The notes under the pieces are model-generated. The model was not told the DNA's origin and ran no database searches. It saw nothing but the letters and a program-made list of their open reading frames with translations. The position numbers and the translations under genes are program-made. From Chara braunii (taxonomy: Eukaryota > Streptophyta > Charophyceae > Charales > Characeae): a stretch of 44,449 nucleotides of DNA. Positions 31,314 to 40,974 of the stretch are shown here, piece by piece; within the stretch, counting starts at the first letter, position 1, and the number at the start of each line of letters is the position of its first letter. The stretch spans positions 74,696-119,144 of the forward strand of contig BFEA01000139.1 in NCBI GenBank assembly GCA_003427395.1, given 5' to 3'.

Positions 31314-32468
31314 ATGCGCCGTGTTTTGGAGTTCCTTCCATTTCCAAGGCTCTCGTGGGCTGGTCGCCGGTCCGCCCCCGACCTGGCTGCGCCCCCACAC
31401 CCGAGCGTGGTATCAGTTGTAGACATACGGGGGCTGCTCCCGACCTGCAGGTGGGTGATACCGGCTAGGGGACAGCCGGTAGCGTCGGGGACCATGCCAA
31501 CAGGACCAATCCCTGTGCCTCCCCTCCCTCCCCTATCGGGGGATCCGGCGTGGGATGGTTTTCGCGGGGACGTTGTCAGATTCGTCAAAAAATAGCAGCT
31601 TACACAATTTCGCCCACCCGAAATTGTGACGCCGGGGGCAAGGTCCCACTTGCACGGTCAATATCGCTTAATTCGTGTAAGTGGGACCTAGCCCCGGGTA
31701 GAGCCTATACTGGCCGTTGATTTCTGCTATCTACGGTACGGTGATAATCGCTTAATTTGTGTAAGTGGGACCTAGCCCCGGGTAGAGCCTATACTGGATA
31801 CGGCCCCATCCCACGGCTCTCAGGACGTGCTTCTCCCGCAGGTTGTGCAATGCGATTGTCCGGTTCGATGCTACGTGGCGCCCGAGGGTGGGTGCGGCTA
31901 TGGCTCCTCGCCAGGTGGGCAGGTTGGGCCTACCGACTTTCGTGTAAAGGTGCCTGCGCCTTGTCGCCCCGGCGCGATCCGTCGTCTTGGACTCGACGGA
32001 TTGGTGTATCACGCGTCCCCCGTTGCGCTCGCCCCCAGCCTCCTCTTGTTTTCTGGCGTCGATGACTATAACGGGGACCGGCGGTGTCGTCGCTTGGTCC
32101 GGACGGCTCCTTGCCGGGTCTCCGATGGCGAGGAAAGTAGGATTAGGATATGGAGGTCGCCGCCCATTTCTGAGAGAGTACGGGAAGGGCTTATAGGTAG
32201 GTGTCCTGAAGTTGAATGGGGCATGGATACAGTACTTTCCATTCACCTGGTGGTTCCTAGGAAGTTCGGGATGAATGATGAATTTCTCGGCGTGCGTATA
32301 GGGCATCCTGAGGGGGAGGAGGGTCTGGGGGGGGGGGAAGGTGCAGTGGAAGATCCTCCTCTCCTCGCCGTTCGTCCTATCCTAGAGACTACTGCAGGTG
32401 CAGTACTCCTCTCGCCAGGTCCTTGCAGGCCTATTCGTTTTTTACTCTCCTCCTCGTGCTCCCCTTGA
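31314..32468 (+). other. Open but unassigned region, possible relic coding
   Basis: Two + strand frames in the same phase (31314-31595 and 31827-32468) are open and moderately protein-like (PTGPIPVPPLPPLSGDP; LSIHLVVPRKFGMNDEFLG), but the second has no ATG near its start, an antisense frame of similar length overlaps it, and I recognise no domain. Part of it (about 31455-31540, ACCGGCTAGGGGACAGCCGG) resembles the body of the long SINE at 38341-38430, so it is at least partly repeat-derived. Confidence 0.3.
31635..31798. repeat. Hairpin plus 84-bp-spaced direct repeat
   Basis: GGGGGCAAGGTCCCACTTGC at 31635 is the near-complement of GTAAGTGGGACCTAGCCCC at about 31677, forming a hairpin with arms of about 22 bases. 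The right arm plus flank (ATCGCTTAATTCGTGTAAG to GAGCCTATACTGG) recurs 84 bases later at 31747-31798. Confidence 0.85.
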
Positions 32469-32534
32469 CGGGGAGCAGGATTGACCATCCTGTGATCACT
32501 TAAGCCTGCTCGTTTACATCGCGGCTGGCCTTCT

Positions 32535-32567
32535 TCGCTCGCTCGCTCGCTCGCTCGCTCGCTCGCG
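32535..32567. repeat. (GCTC)n microsatellite
   Basis: Eight consecutive GCTC units. Confidence 0.95.
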
Positions 32568-32941
32568 TCCAAAAGTTCGTCGAACAAGCGACGATCCGTC
32601 CTCAGCACCCGAATGAGAACCGACAAAACACAACGAAGGATCATTGAGTTTTCTCGCCGGCGGCCAGGAAATCGTATTTCCTTTCCCGCTCGGATGATCA
32701 ATCAACCGATCGTTGAGTGTTAATCGATGACCGATTCTCATTGGTTGTATACTGTAGTATGTGATCACCGCTGGGGGGGAGGGGGGAGGGGGAAGGGGGA
32801 AGGGGGTTGATTACTTTGCCGTTAGTTATCTCTGTCTCATGGTTGGATTCTCTGTTTTGCTTTGTCCCACGGTTCACCTTAGCAGCAGTGTGGCATTTTG
32901 GCGGGGAATGTGATTCTGGACGAACGGAAGGAACGGCCTTC

Positions 32942-33196
32942 ATGCCGCCGTTGCGCGGCGGAAGCCGATCTTTGAGTCTATATCGTCGGCTCATCCGCGA
33001 GGCGCGCGTGTTCCCGGCGCCGAAGGTCTCGCGGAAATTGGCGAATAATATACGGGATTGCTTCGAGTTACGGCGGGGGGAAGCGGATCCCGCGACCATA
33101 ACGCGCTTTCACGCAGAGGGGGAGTCGGCCCTTCTCTTGTTGCGGCGGCTGAGAAACCTGGACAGTACTCATTTCAGTCGTATCTTCTCGTTGTAG
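32942..33196 (+). CDS. LYR-motif (Complex1_LYR family) small protein
   Basis: An 84-aa single-exon frame from ATG 32942. Residues 11-20 read SLSLYRRLIR, the LYR tripeptide with the following basic helix that defines the family, and FELRRGEAD (about 42-50) supplies the conserved downstream Phe in an amphipathic helix. The C-terminus is a Leu/Arg-rich helix (ALLLLRRLRNLD). LYR proteins are small mitochondrial assembly factors or subunits that engage the ISC cochaperone or acyl-carrier protein; the exact member cannot be told from the sequence. Length is normal for small LYRM proteins (about 75-110 aa). The frame is open upstream to 32807 without another ATG. The gene is co-directional with BIG, 593 bases upstream of its ATG. 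Confidence 0.72.
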   Translation: MPPLRGGSRSLSLYRRLIREARVFPAPKVSRKLANNIRDCFELRRGEADPATITRFHAEGESALLLLRRLRNLDSTHFSRIFSL

Positions 33197-33789
33197 AAAT
33201 GCCCGCCTGCGCGATCATTATGATAATCGATTGTTATGAATGAGTTGCGTCTGCAATGATCGTCGGGGCGGGAGAAGGCCTTGGCGGTACCAAGGGTGGG
33301 TAATGGGTTCTTCCTCTTTTTGTCATGCGGAAGATCGAAGCAAGCTGGGGGTTGGGGTGAAGTGCCTCTCTCTATCATGAGTCAAAGGCGAGTGCTACTT
33401 TCGCCGCCTTCAAATGAGTCAAGAGGGCCGTACCTTCCATCACGGAATGAAGTGGTTGGTCCCCCGTCCTCCCGCTCCCGTGTGGAGGGATCTTTCAATC
33501 GCTGATGGGGGGGTGATGGCCGCTCTCCGCCGCGTAAAGTGGGAGTGGTGAACTGTCTTGGGGTGAATTGTGTGAATAATAGGACATAGTAGTAAAGTAC
33601 GTTTGTGCCCGCTCACACCAGAGCAAGGATCGGACTACGCGGGGTCGTGTTGGTGTGTGTCCGTTGTGAGGGCGGGAGTTTTAAGATAGGGTAAAGTTTT
33701 TGGTGGGGAGTGGAAAATAGGAGGAGGAGAGGAGGGGCGGGGCGGAGGGAGGGAGGGAGGGAGGGAGGGGGTGAGTGAAGGGTGTAGCG
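33197..33789. promoter_or_regulatory. Intergenic region / probable BIG promoter and 5' UTR
   Basis: No ORF of note. A purine-rich tract with (GGGA)n at 33718-33770 lies directly ahead of the BIG start codon and would be in the 5' UTR. I see no clear TATA box. Confidence 0.4.
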
Positions 33790-35441
33790 ATGGGGTCGAA
33801 AGCGCATCTTCATCAGCTTCAGGGGAAGCTGGCCCGGCTGGTTATCCCCGCGCTAGAGAAAGTGATTAAGAACTCGTCTTGGCGGAAGCACACGAAGATC
33901 GTAGCGGAGTGTAAGGCGGTGATCGAATGGTTCTCGAAGCCGGTCGAGCTGCAGACGCAGGAAGTGACGGTGGTTAACGGATCGAATCCCTACATATCCG
34001 CGCATCTGCCAGGCATAGGCGACTCACCAGTCAAGGGAACGACGGCGGCCAACGGGTTCGAACGACCAGGGGGGGGAGGAGGGGCGGCGGGCGTCGCGGC
34101 CGCGGCCGCGGGGGAAGACAGCTCTGCTGCTGTGGCGGAAAATGGAGGAGTGTCGACGGAGTCCATCACTCCTGGAGACTCGTCAGGGTTGGGATCCGGA
34201 TCGGCGGCGGGGGACCTGTCGAGGCGAAGCAGCTACAATGGCCGGGGGGCCGGGGGGGAAGACGAAGCAGCTACAGTGGGCGGAGACACCGCCGCCGCAA
34301 GAGCTGGAGCCGGCGGCGGCGGACTTCCTCCCGCCCCTGTGCTCTTCGAAGAAGGTAATCGCGCCTTCAACACATTTGACACCGAGCTAATCATGCGCCC
34401 GCTCTTCATGGCTTGCGATACCCTTTCCGTCAAAATGGTGGATCCTGCGCTTGATTGCATGCAGAGGATGATTGCCCACGGCCATCTCCGCGGGGAAATG
34501 GACGTGGGCACGACTGCCGACAGCAAAACCCTCATATCGGTGATGGATTCGATCTGCAAGTGTTACGACATGGCCGACGAGAACATCGAACTGCTGGTCC
34601 TGAAATCCCTTCTCTCCGCAGTCACGTCGAGCTCTCTGCGTGTGCATGGCGAGTGCTTGTTGAAGGCCGTGCGCACGTGCTACAACATCTTCCTGGGCAG
34701 CAAAGCGGCGGTTAATCAGCAGACGGCGAAGGCGTCGCTCACACAGATGATCATCATTGTCTTCAGGAGGATGGAGGCAGACTCGTCGACCGTGCCCGTG
34801 CATCCCATCGTCGTCGCAGACCTGATGGAACCGGCGGAGAGGTCGGTCTCTGACACAGGGGTCACGCAATTTGTGCAGACTTTCATCACGCGAGTCGTGC
34901 AGGACATCGAGGTCGTTCTGACACCCAATTCCTCCTTGAAGAATTCGAAACACGACGGCGCGTTTGACGCGACGGCGGTGAGCGAGAACAGCCAGGGCAC
35001 TGATGTGCTGGAGGGTTGCGATCGGGATATGCTCGACGCGAGGTATTGGGAGATCAACATGTATCGGGACGTGTTGGGAGACAGAGAGAAAGGAGGGTCG
35101 GGACGGAGGAGTCTTGGGGGTGAAGGCCTCGGTTCGGTAGATGGAGGTGCTGCTGCTGATACAACGATGGACAGCAGCGGAGGCGGCAAGAGCGGCGATG
35201 GCGTCGGCGGGGAGAATGCGGGTGTCGGATATGGCGGGGGGGATTTCACCGAATTCGCGGTGACCAATAAGCTCCGTCGCGATGCGTTTCTGGTCTTCCG
35301 GGCGCTGTGCAAGCTGTCAATGAAGGCCCCTCCGCAAGAAGGCAATGCTGACCCTTTCGCTGTGAGAGGGAAAATCGTTGCGCTGGAGTTGTTGAAGATC
35401 TTGCTTGAGAATGCGGGAGCAGTTTTCAGGACGAGCGAGAG
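33790..35441 (+). CDS. BIG: BIG-type ARF guanine-nucleotide exchange factor, first exon (N-terminal part)
   Basis: From ATG 33790 the exon encodes about 550 residues before a GT donor at 35442. It starts with the DCB region typical of plant BIG proteins (LARLVIPALEKVIKNSSWRK, TKIVAECKAVIEW). A long Gly/Ala-rich insert follows (about residues 75-180), then conserved DCB/HUS blocks: MVDPALDCMQRMIAHGHLRG, LLVLKSLLSAVTSSSLRVHG, QTAKASLTQMIIIVFRRMEA and DSSTVPVHPIVVADLMEP. A second Gly-rich insert precedes LRRDAFLVFRALCKLSMKAP and ILLENAGAVFRTSE, which leads into the HUS box in plant homologues. The catalytic Sec7 domain would lie in later exons, none of which is recognised here. BIG proteins activate ARF GTPases at the trans-Golgi network. 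The upstream in-frame GTG at 33775 is not needed. Confidence 0.93.
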
Positions 35442-35447
35442 GTAACC
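35442..35447 (+). promoter_or_regulatory. 5' splice donor ending BIG exon 1
   Basis: The exon ends ...GAG AG and the intron begins GTAACC, a good match to AG/GTAAG. The codon is split after its second base. Reading through would hit TAA at 35443. In plant BIG proteins the segment ending FRTSE is followed directly by further protein, so splicing here is required. Confidence 0.85.
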
Positions 35448-36490
35448 TACCGAACACAGCAAGGTCCATACACCCAAACTGGGACTTTCTGGAACGTAGT
35501 CTGTGTCTCATCACGCCAGATTCCGTCGAACAAAAAGTGCGGGTATGTTGATGGCCTACGTTTGAAAGATTAGTTGGACCGACTAGCTTTACTTATGCAG
35601 TGTGTACCCATAACAACTCGCAGCAGTAGAGCTGCGCATGCCCTAAATGCCTTCATCAAGCCTGTTCGTGGAACCTTCACGGCTCCTTCCAGGAACCAAT
35701 CAATCAAATAATGTCGTCATTGCAACTTGTGAAACTTGTTAATTCTCAAAAGAACCGATTAAGATCGATACTGGTCAGTTTTAGTCAATCAATCCATCCA
35801 TCCATCAATCAATCAATCAATTAGTCATGCCTTCAGTGCAATAACATAACCGACAGGGGTAAACTACAACAAGGGAACCAATCAGATCATGTCGTCAGTG
35901 TAATTTGTGGCACTTAATTCACAAAAGAACCCATTAAGATCGATTCTGGTCAATCAATCAATCAATCTCGTCATTGCAATAACATATAACCAACAGGGGT
36001 AAACTCCAGCAAGGGCATAGTTCTCCATCAACGCCTTCTTCAACAGTGGGATAAATAAATTTGAAGGAAAGGCGTTATTACACTGGAAGTGTGCAGGACA
36101 GGAGGGAGAAAATGAAGAGGATTGGGAGAGGAGAAGGGGTTTCGCTCGGCGCTGGACCTTCCTCCTTCTCCCCCCACTACTCGGTAGGTATACTGGAGTT
36201 CAAAGTCGTCTCCAGAACATAACGCGCAGCCGGATTAAGAATGAATGGATAGATGGGACGGAAGGACGGAGGGAGACACGATGGTTTGCCTATCGTTTCC
36301 TCCCGCCAATAAGGCATCCCGATCATGACCGTATGCAGCTGTCATTCCGGTCCGATGCACTCATGATGAGGGTGTGCTGTGTTCGGGGGTAATCGGTACT
36401 CTCCGCGGCTCGAGTGTGCCATTTGTAGGGCTTCTCTTCTTAGGCTCGCTCTTTGCGCTACTCGCATTGAAATGAACTACCCCTCTGCAG
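35448..36490. other. Start of BIG intron 1, with a ~180-bp duplication at 35692-36010
   Basis: AATCAATCAAATAATGTCGTC to ACAGGGGTAAACT is present twice (about 35692-35874 and 35876-36010), with shared words AAAGAACC-ATTAAGATCGAT, CTGGTCA and (CAAT)n runs. The rest to 36490 has no recognisable feature. Confidence 0.75.
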
Positions 36491-36612
36491 CCGAATAGAA
36501 GGCCCGGTAATTATAGTGTGACCATCTGGAGTGAAAGTTGCCCTCAATACAGTTATATATAGAAGGCCCGGTAATTATAGCTGCATTCTATTTGGGTGAA
36601 GACGGTACGGTC
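36491..36612. repeat. TIR element family T1 copy
   Basis: Left end CCGAATAGAAGGCCCGGTAA and right end ATTCTATTTGGGTGAAGACG are imperfect inverted repeats. The interior CATCTGGAGTGAAAGTTGCCC matches the 2557 copy. An internal direct copy of AGAAGGCCCGGTAATTATAG shows a partial duplication. Confidence 0.75.
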
Positions 36613-36810
36613 AACTACCTTTCGATACAGCTGTTAATTGTCGTCATGCTATGTACGGATTATGAATGTATACAAGCTATCTTTCCGTTCCGGTACGTTC
36701 ATGATGATGATGTATTTGTGGACTGTTGGTAGCTCCCGTCGCGCTAAGTACGGATTGGCGTATCCAATCACGGTACAAGCAATCTATAGTCATAGAGAAC
36801 TGCCCGGTGA

Positions 36811-37030
36811 ACCCGTAGGCAGAGATGGAGAAGAGGGCAACAAACGAGGGGCTGTGGCAGACTGTTTCGTCGGAGTCTCACCGACTGACTCATCAGGAGG
36901 CTGAACCCTCTACAGTCTGCGGAGTCCCCTGACCAACGATACTGTAAGTGACAATCCACGTATTCAGCTTCCTAATGAGTCACAGCCCCTCGTTTGTTGT
37001 CCTCTTCTCCCTCCCTCTTTGCCTACGGTT
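36811..37030. mobile_element. Foldback element, ~220 bp with ~45-bp arms
   Basis: Left arm ACCCGTAGGCAGAGATGGAG to AACAAACGAGGGGCTG (36811-36854) and right arm CAGCCCCTCGTTTGTTGTCC to TTTGCCTACGGT (36983-37030) are inverted copies. Inside, GACTCATCAGGAGGCTGAA near 36888 pairs with TTCAGCTTCCTAATGAGTC near 36963, extending the foldback. It is non-coding. A remnant arm is at 4008-4045. Confidence 0.85.
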
Positions 37031-37284
37031 TCTCTACCGTCCAGTAACGCTGGTATTTCCATTCCATTCATTGGTTTCATGTTCCATGTGCCCCCATTAC
37101 ATTATCTCGCTCTCTCCGTGGCTTACCTTGCCCATGGGGAAATATCTTTGCGTGGGGTAATGCGCGCGAAGTTGTTGCTGAGGAATGCCGGTCTGGCGCG
37201 TGAACTTTTTCGACAAAATTCAAGACCTTGAACTTACTTTTTGGACCAAGTATTTTGTGGCTATAATTACAGTAGGACCGTTTT

Positions 37285-37375
37285 CCCCCGAATAGAACGG
37301 ACGGTCGTTATGGCCGTATTTGGTTGACATTTCAGTCCAGATGCAGCGAAAACGACCGTACGTTCTATTCTGGGG
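37285..37375 (+). repeat. TIR element family T1, best-preserved short copy
   Basis: A 91-bp element with ends CCCCGAATAGAACGGACGG and CGTACGTTCTATTCTGGGG as inverted repeats, and interior GGCCGTATTTGGTTGACATT and TCAGTCCAGATGCAGCG. It is the reverse complement of the 2557 copy. Confidence 0.82.
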
Positions 37376-38197
37376 AAGAAGTTTGTTTGTGAGACATCTC
37401 AAAAGTCAGCGCGTGTTATTACTTATAATTATGCCCTCGATTTCCGATATTCCGTGTCAATATCCGTCCCAGGGGCTTCGCTGAAGGGCTTGGACATTTC
37501 AGTGGCTGCTTGTATCATCTCTAGGGTACTTCGTCTGCCGTAGTCTCGGGTACTCCTTTTGTTTTCGGTGGACAATGGGTTGTGGTGGTGGGGACCACCA
37601 CAAATACAAAGGGCTTCACTTCTGTTTTGCGATTAGATTATAGGGTTCTTTCTTTCTTTTTTTTCTGTTAAAGTACGTATATGGGGCTTGTGCGCCATGT
37701 CAAGCGTAGCGGCTCTCTCCGTGTTCTTTCACCCCGTGTCGACCAGAGCTTGTACGTGGTGGGGGGACCACCACGACTGAACGCACGGAAAAGTACCCCT
37801 TCAATTTGAGTCGATGATGATGTGGAACAGGGGGTAACCTAAGAAATAACTGCAGTGAAATTAAGTTCACTTCAGCGAAATTTAAACTAAACTCAAGTCA
37901 AACTCAGCGTAAGTGAAATTAAACTCACCTCTCAAGCGAAGTTAAAAACTCACCTCTCAAGCGAAGTTAAAAACTCACCTCTCAAGCGAAGTTAAAAACT
38001 CACCTCAAGTGAAATTAAACTCACCTCAATTGAAATTGCCCTCAACTCAAGTGAAATTAAAGTCAAACTCAAGTCGTATTAAACTAAACTCAAGTGACAT
38101 TGAAAGAACATTCCTGTTTGGAATCCTTGCAAGGAATTAACAATATGAAGTAAGGTAACATGAAGTCACCTCAAGTGAAAATGAAGGTGAGTTACTG
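37376..38197. repeat. Satellite-like repeats in the intron
   Basis: At 37850-38170 variants of CTCAAGTGAAATTAAACTCA recur; three nearly perfect 26-base copies of AACTCACCTCTCAAGCGAAG plus TTAAAA lie at 37922-38000. Upstream, 37580-37605 and 37757-37782 carry short GGTGGGGACCACCAC palindromes. Confidence 0.8.
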
Positions 38198-38606
38198 TTT
38201 TTTTTTTTTTTTTTTTTTTTTTTTCAAGGGCGATGGTCTTGAGGTATTATCATCGGACTAACCAGCCCAGGTAAATTCAATATTGTGTGGCCTTTTCAGC
38301 CCAGGGTGGCCTTGATTGCCTTCAGGGAACCCCCAATGGGGGACACCGGCCAGGGGACAGCCGGTAACAGAGGGACCGAGCATCATCTGAGTGGCCAGTC
38401 GCTGTGCCTCCCTCCCCGATTAGCCCTCCTCCCCCTATGAACATCAGCAGACACTGCTTTTTAATGCCAATTGGGCGGCCCAACGGGCTATCTCTAGGTG
38501 GCGGGCGCCAAGCATGCCCAGGAAGGTACATGAGGGCAATGGAGATTGAACCCAAGACCTCCTGAATGCCACTTGCGTGCCTTGCCAACTGAGCTAGGCC
38601 GATGCC
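38198..38606 (-). mobile_element. Long tRNA-derived SINE (family S2)
   Basis: On the - strand the head reads GGCCTAGCTCAGTTGGCAAG (RNA polymerase III A box) and then GTCTTGGGTTCAATCTCC (B box), followed by a body of about 330 bases and a poly(A) tail (T run at 38198-38224). A stretch in the body resembles 31455-31540. Confidence 0.82.
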
Positions 38607-39227
38607 GCTGGATTATTTTACTCATCTGCTTCTTGTAGAGTCCGAACACAGGCCCTGTATTTCAGCAGTTCAGGAAAAGTTTCGTTGATACAGTGTTATG
38701 CACTCCCACAGTTTTGATTCTTTCGTTGATACGAGGTTTGTGCCGAAAACGTTGACATTTTGCTTTTGCACCTTATCTCTCAAAGTGTTTTTTTTTTTTT
38801 TTTTTTTCAGTCTTTTGCTAGTGTAGCTCCGCCCTTCATGAGGCGGAACACCATTTTGCGTTGTTCAAGTTCGTACGGTGCGCAATGCTTTATGACGCCC
38901 AGCAGAAGAGGACAATTCAATAACTTTGTCGGCCCTTTGGCTAAGATCTCGTATAGTATAGGTCGTGATCAGTTTAATATCTGATCCGTGGTCCATGGAA
39001 AACGAAAAAAAGAAGAGGGCAATTCATAGATAACGTCCAGAATCATTTTAATTACTTCGCTAATGATGTCTCTGTCTTGGCTAATGACTCAGCGCTAAGA
39101 CTCTTCTGCGACTGCAGCCATGAACGCACTCAGTTAGGGCGTCGCAGTCCTGTACTGCGCCAGAGCCATGAACTCACTGTGACCATGAACGCAATCACGT
39201 AGAGAAATGTGGGGACTATCGCATGGG

Positions 39228-39515
39228 GAACAGGGGATGGGGATGGGGGGGAATGTGGTGGGGGCAATTCGGAGGGATATATTTCCAGTCGCAGACATTC
39301 CATGTGTAGGGAATGTGGGGGAGTTCCACAATCGGCATGCGGGGAATGTGGCAGAGTCCCGATTCCACATGTGCATAATGTGGGGAGCTCCAATACCACA
39401 TGTGCGGAATGTGGGGAGTGCGGGGGGAATGTGGGGAGTTCCACAATCCGCATGTGGGGAATGGGGGGAGTTGCACATTCCACATGTGGGGAATGCGGGG
39501 AGTGTTGGGGGCGGA
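39228..39515. repeat. Minisatellite of GGGAATGTGGGGAGTTCCAC units
   Basis: Variable units of about 30-45 bases containing GAATGTGGGG, AGTTCCACAAT and CACATGTG or GCATGTGG recur about seven times. All long frames across it on both strands (HSPH or FPTCG peptides) are by-products. Confidence 0.85.
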
Positions 39516-39638
39516 GGAAGTCGATAATGTTTCCAATGGCTGACATGCGGGGCTTTCCAGCCCCGGCCGTGGGTTATAACACTGAGGGCATACTCACACT
39601 TTTGGTACGACCTCAAAATTGCAAAACACTAGAATAGG

Positions 39639-39815
39639 AAAATCAGCGGCCAGATGGAGTCCTTGTAAAGGGAGGACTATCCGGCCACTGATTTTGCTCA
39701 ACAAAAAAAATAAAAAAAAATTGCAAAACACTAGAATAGGAAAATCAGCCGCCAGATGAAAATCAGCCGCCAGATGGAGTCCTTGTAAAGGGAGGACTAT
39801 CCGGCCACTGATTTT
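39639..39815. repeat. Two copies of a 57-bp hairpin
   Basis: AAAATCAGCGGCCAGATGG pairs with CTATCCGGCCACTGATTTT around a TTGTAAAG loop flanked by GGAGTCC/GGAGGAC. The second copy is at 39759-39815, preceded by a truncated first half (39741-39758). Confidence 0.88.
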
Positions 39816-39837
39816 GCTGCTTTGCGATTTTGAGGGC

Positions 39838-40017
39838 TTTTTTTTTTTTTTTTTTTTTGTTCGTAAGAAGGGCGGCAGCCTTGAGATATCGTCATTGAAC
39901 TGACAGGCCCCAGGTAATTAAGAATGATTTTATTCTGGCCATCTGATTGTCTGGATTCAAACTTGGGTCTGTATTTCAACAGTTCACGAGTGTACCAACT
40001 GAGCTAGGCCCGTTGGT
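39838..40017 (-). mobile_element. tRNA-derived SINE (family S1), intact, with target-site duplication
   Basis: On the - strand: head GGCCTAGCTCAGTTGGTACA (A box), then CCCAAGTTTGAATCC (B box), a body of about 100 bases and a poly(A) tail (T run 39838-39858). It is flanked by the 12-bp direct repeat GATTTTGAGGGC (39826-39837 and 40018-40029). The length is about 180 bp. Confidence 0.93.
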
Positions 40018-40081
40018 GATTTTGAGGGCCTAGTGTGAGTATACTCGAGGACGTTACTTTGCAATTTTGAGGGCCTGTTTG

Positions 40082-40242
40082 TTTTTTTTTTTAGGAAGGG
40101 GCGACAGCCTTGAGATATCGTCATTGAACTGACAGGCCCCAGGTAGTTAAGAATGATTTTATTCTGGTCATCTGATTGTCTGGATTCGAACTTGGGTCTG
40201 TATTTCAACAGTTCATGAGTGTGCCAACTGAGCTAGGTTCGT
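40082..40242 (-). mobile_element. tRNA-derived SINE (family S1), second copy
   Basis: Same A and B boxes and body as 39838-40017 with few differences. The flanks are AATTTTGAGGGC and GATTTGGGGGGC, variants of the same 12-bp target, and both copies are followed by G-TAG-GTGAGTATACTC. It is therefore better explained as tandem duplication of SINE plus flank than as two insertions. Confidence 0.88.
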
Positions 40243-40920
40243 TTTGTGATTTGGGGGGCGTAGCGTGAGTATACTCAAAGACGTATCGATCGCGGCACCA
40301 GGTGGCAGTGCCATAGGCGCTTAAAAAAAAGAAAAGAAAAAGAATTCGGACTAGATTTTGGAATTCTTGGATCTATCGTTGAGCAGTTCGAACCTCTCTA
40401 CAAATGAGCAGGTTGCAGTTTTTTGCCTTATCATGCCTCAAAGGGCCGAGAGCGAGTGAGCACGTTTCTCCCACCTTGCTTCTTATCAGAGTGTATCTGT
40501 AACATCTGCACAGCTAGTAGAGATTGTGGTGCACCTGGTCGTCTATACGCCCATGTACGTTTTGATAGGGGCGCTAGGAGAGGACCAGCTTATCGATGGA
40601 TCACGTGGGGTAATCTGAGCAAGTGGGAGATGGCAGGCACAACGATACCATGCTCTTACGACGCACTCACAACAGGACTTCTTTGACAGTCCTTTAGATG
40701 TGATTGTGGCCTGCGGTCAGATACGTCCAGGAAAGAGTCCTGTTGTGAGTACATGCTCTGAATGCTGTAGGCCTCATTTGTCTCTCTTCAGCAGCCCAGT
40801 TCATGTTCATTCTCTTCACAGTGTCTTGCTTTTACCCCCTCACGTTTCACCAATTCAGTGCTAAGCCTGCAGTCACATCGTCTACCCCGGCGATTGAAGC
40901 TGAGTTCCCTCTTCAGCCTT

Positions 40921-40921
<1 letters not shown>
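40243..40921. other. Intronic spacer, no recognisable gene
   Basis: An open frame of 87 codons at 40423-40686 has no recognisable motif. Nothing else is seen. Confidence 0.45.

Positions 40922-40952
<31 letters not shown>
40922..40952. repeat. Poly-C tract
   Basis: Thirty-one consecutive C. Confidence 0.98.
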
Positions 40953-40955
<3 letters not shown>

Positions 40956-40974
40956 TTGTGGCACGTATGCGACA

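Larger units (their letters stand above)
39580..40056. mobile_element. TIR element interrupted by a SINE
   Basis: The left end GAGGGCATACTCACAC to CCTCAAAATTGC (39583-39622) is the inverted counterpart of GCGATTTTGAGGGC (39824-39837) continued at GCCTAGTGTGAGTATACTC (about 40028-40046). The SINE at 39838-40017 splits this right end. Inside are two copies of a 57-bp hairpin (39639-39695 and 39759-39815). Confidence 0.65.

Noticed and set aside
31752-32306. - strand 184-codon ORF as a gene
   Set aside because: No family resemblance, and it overlaps a + strand open frame in a repeat-related region; neither can be preferred with confidence.
34233-35477. Long open frames on the - strand over the BIG exon (253, 188 and 108 codons)
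   Set aside because: They are antisense shadows of the GC-rich BIG exon; the + strand translation has clear family blocks and these do not.
39228-39515. CRISPR-like array
   Set aside because: Units are irregular, with no constant repeat and spacer lengths; it is a minisatellite in eukaryotic DNA.
39130-39616. - strand ORFs of 138-160 codons rich in His-Ser-Pro
   Set aside because: They are produced by the GGGAATGTGGGG minisatellite.
39952-40006. tRNA genes on the - strand (A and B boxes)
   Set aside because: The A and B boxes belong to SINEs with poly(A) tails and a target duplication; no complete cloverleaf is present. The same applies at 38560-38600 and 41441-41511.
40340-40400. Possible 18S rRNA fragment (GGAATTCTTGGATCTATCG)
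   Set aside because: Only about ten bases resemble the conserved GAATTCTTGGAT word and the flanks do not match.
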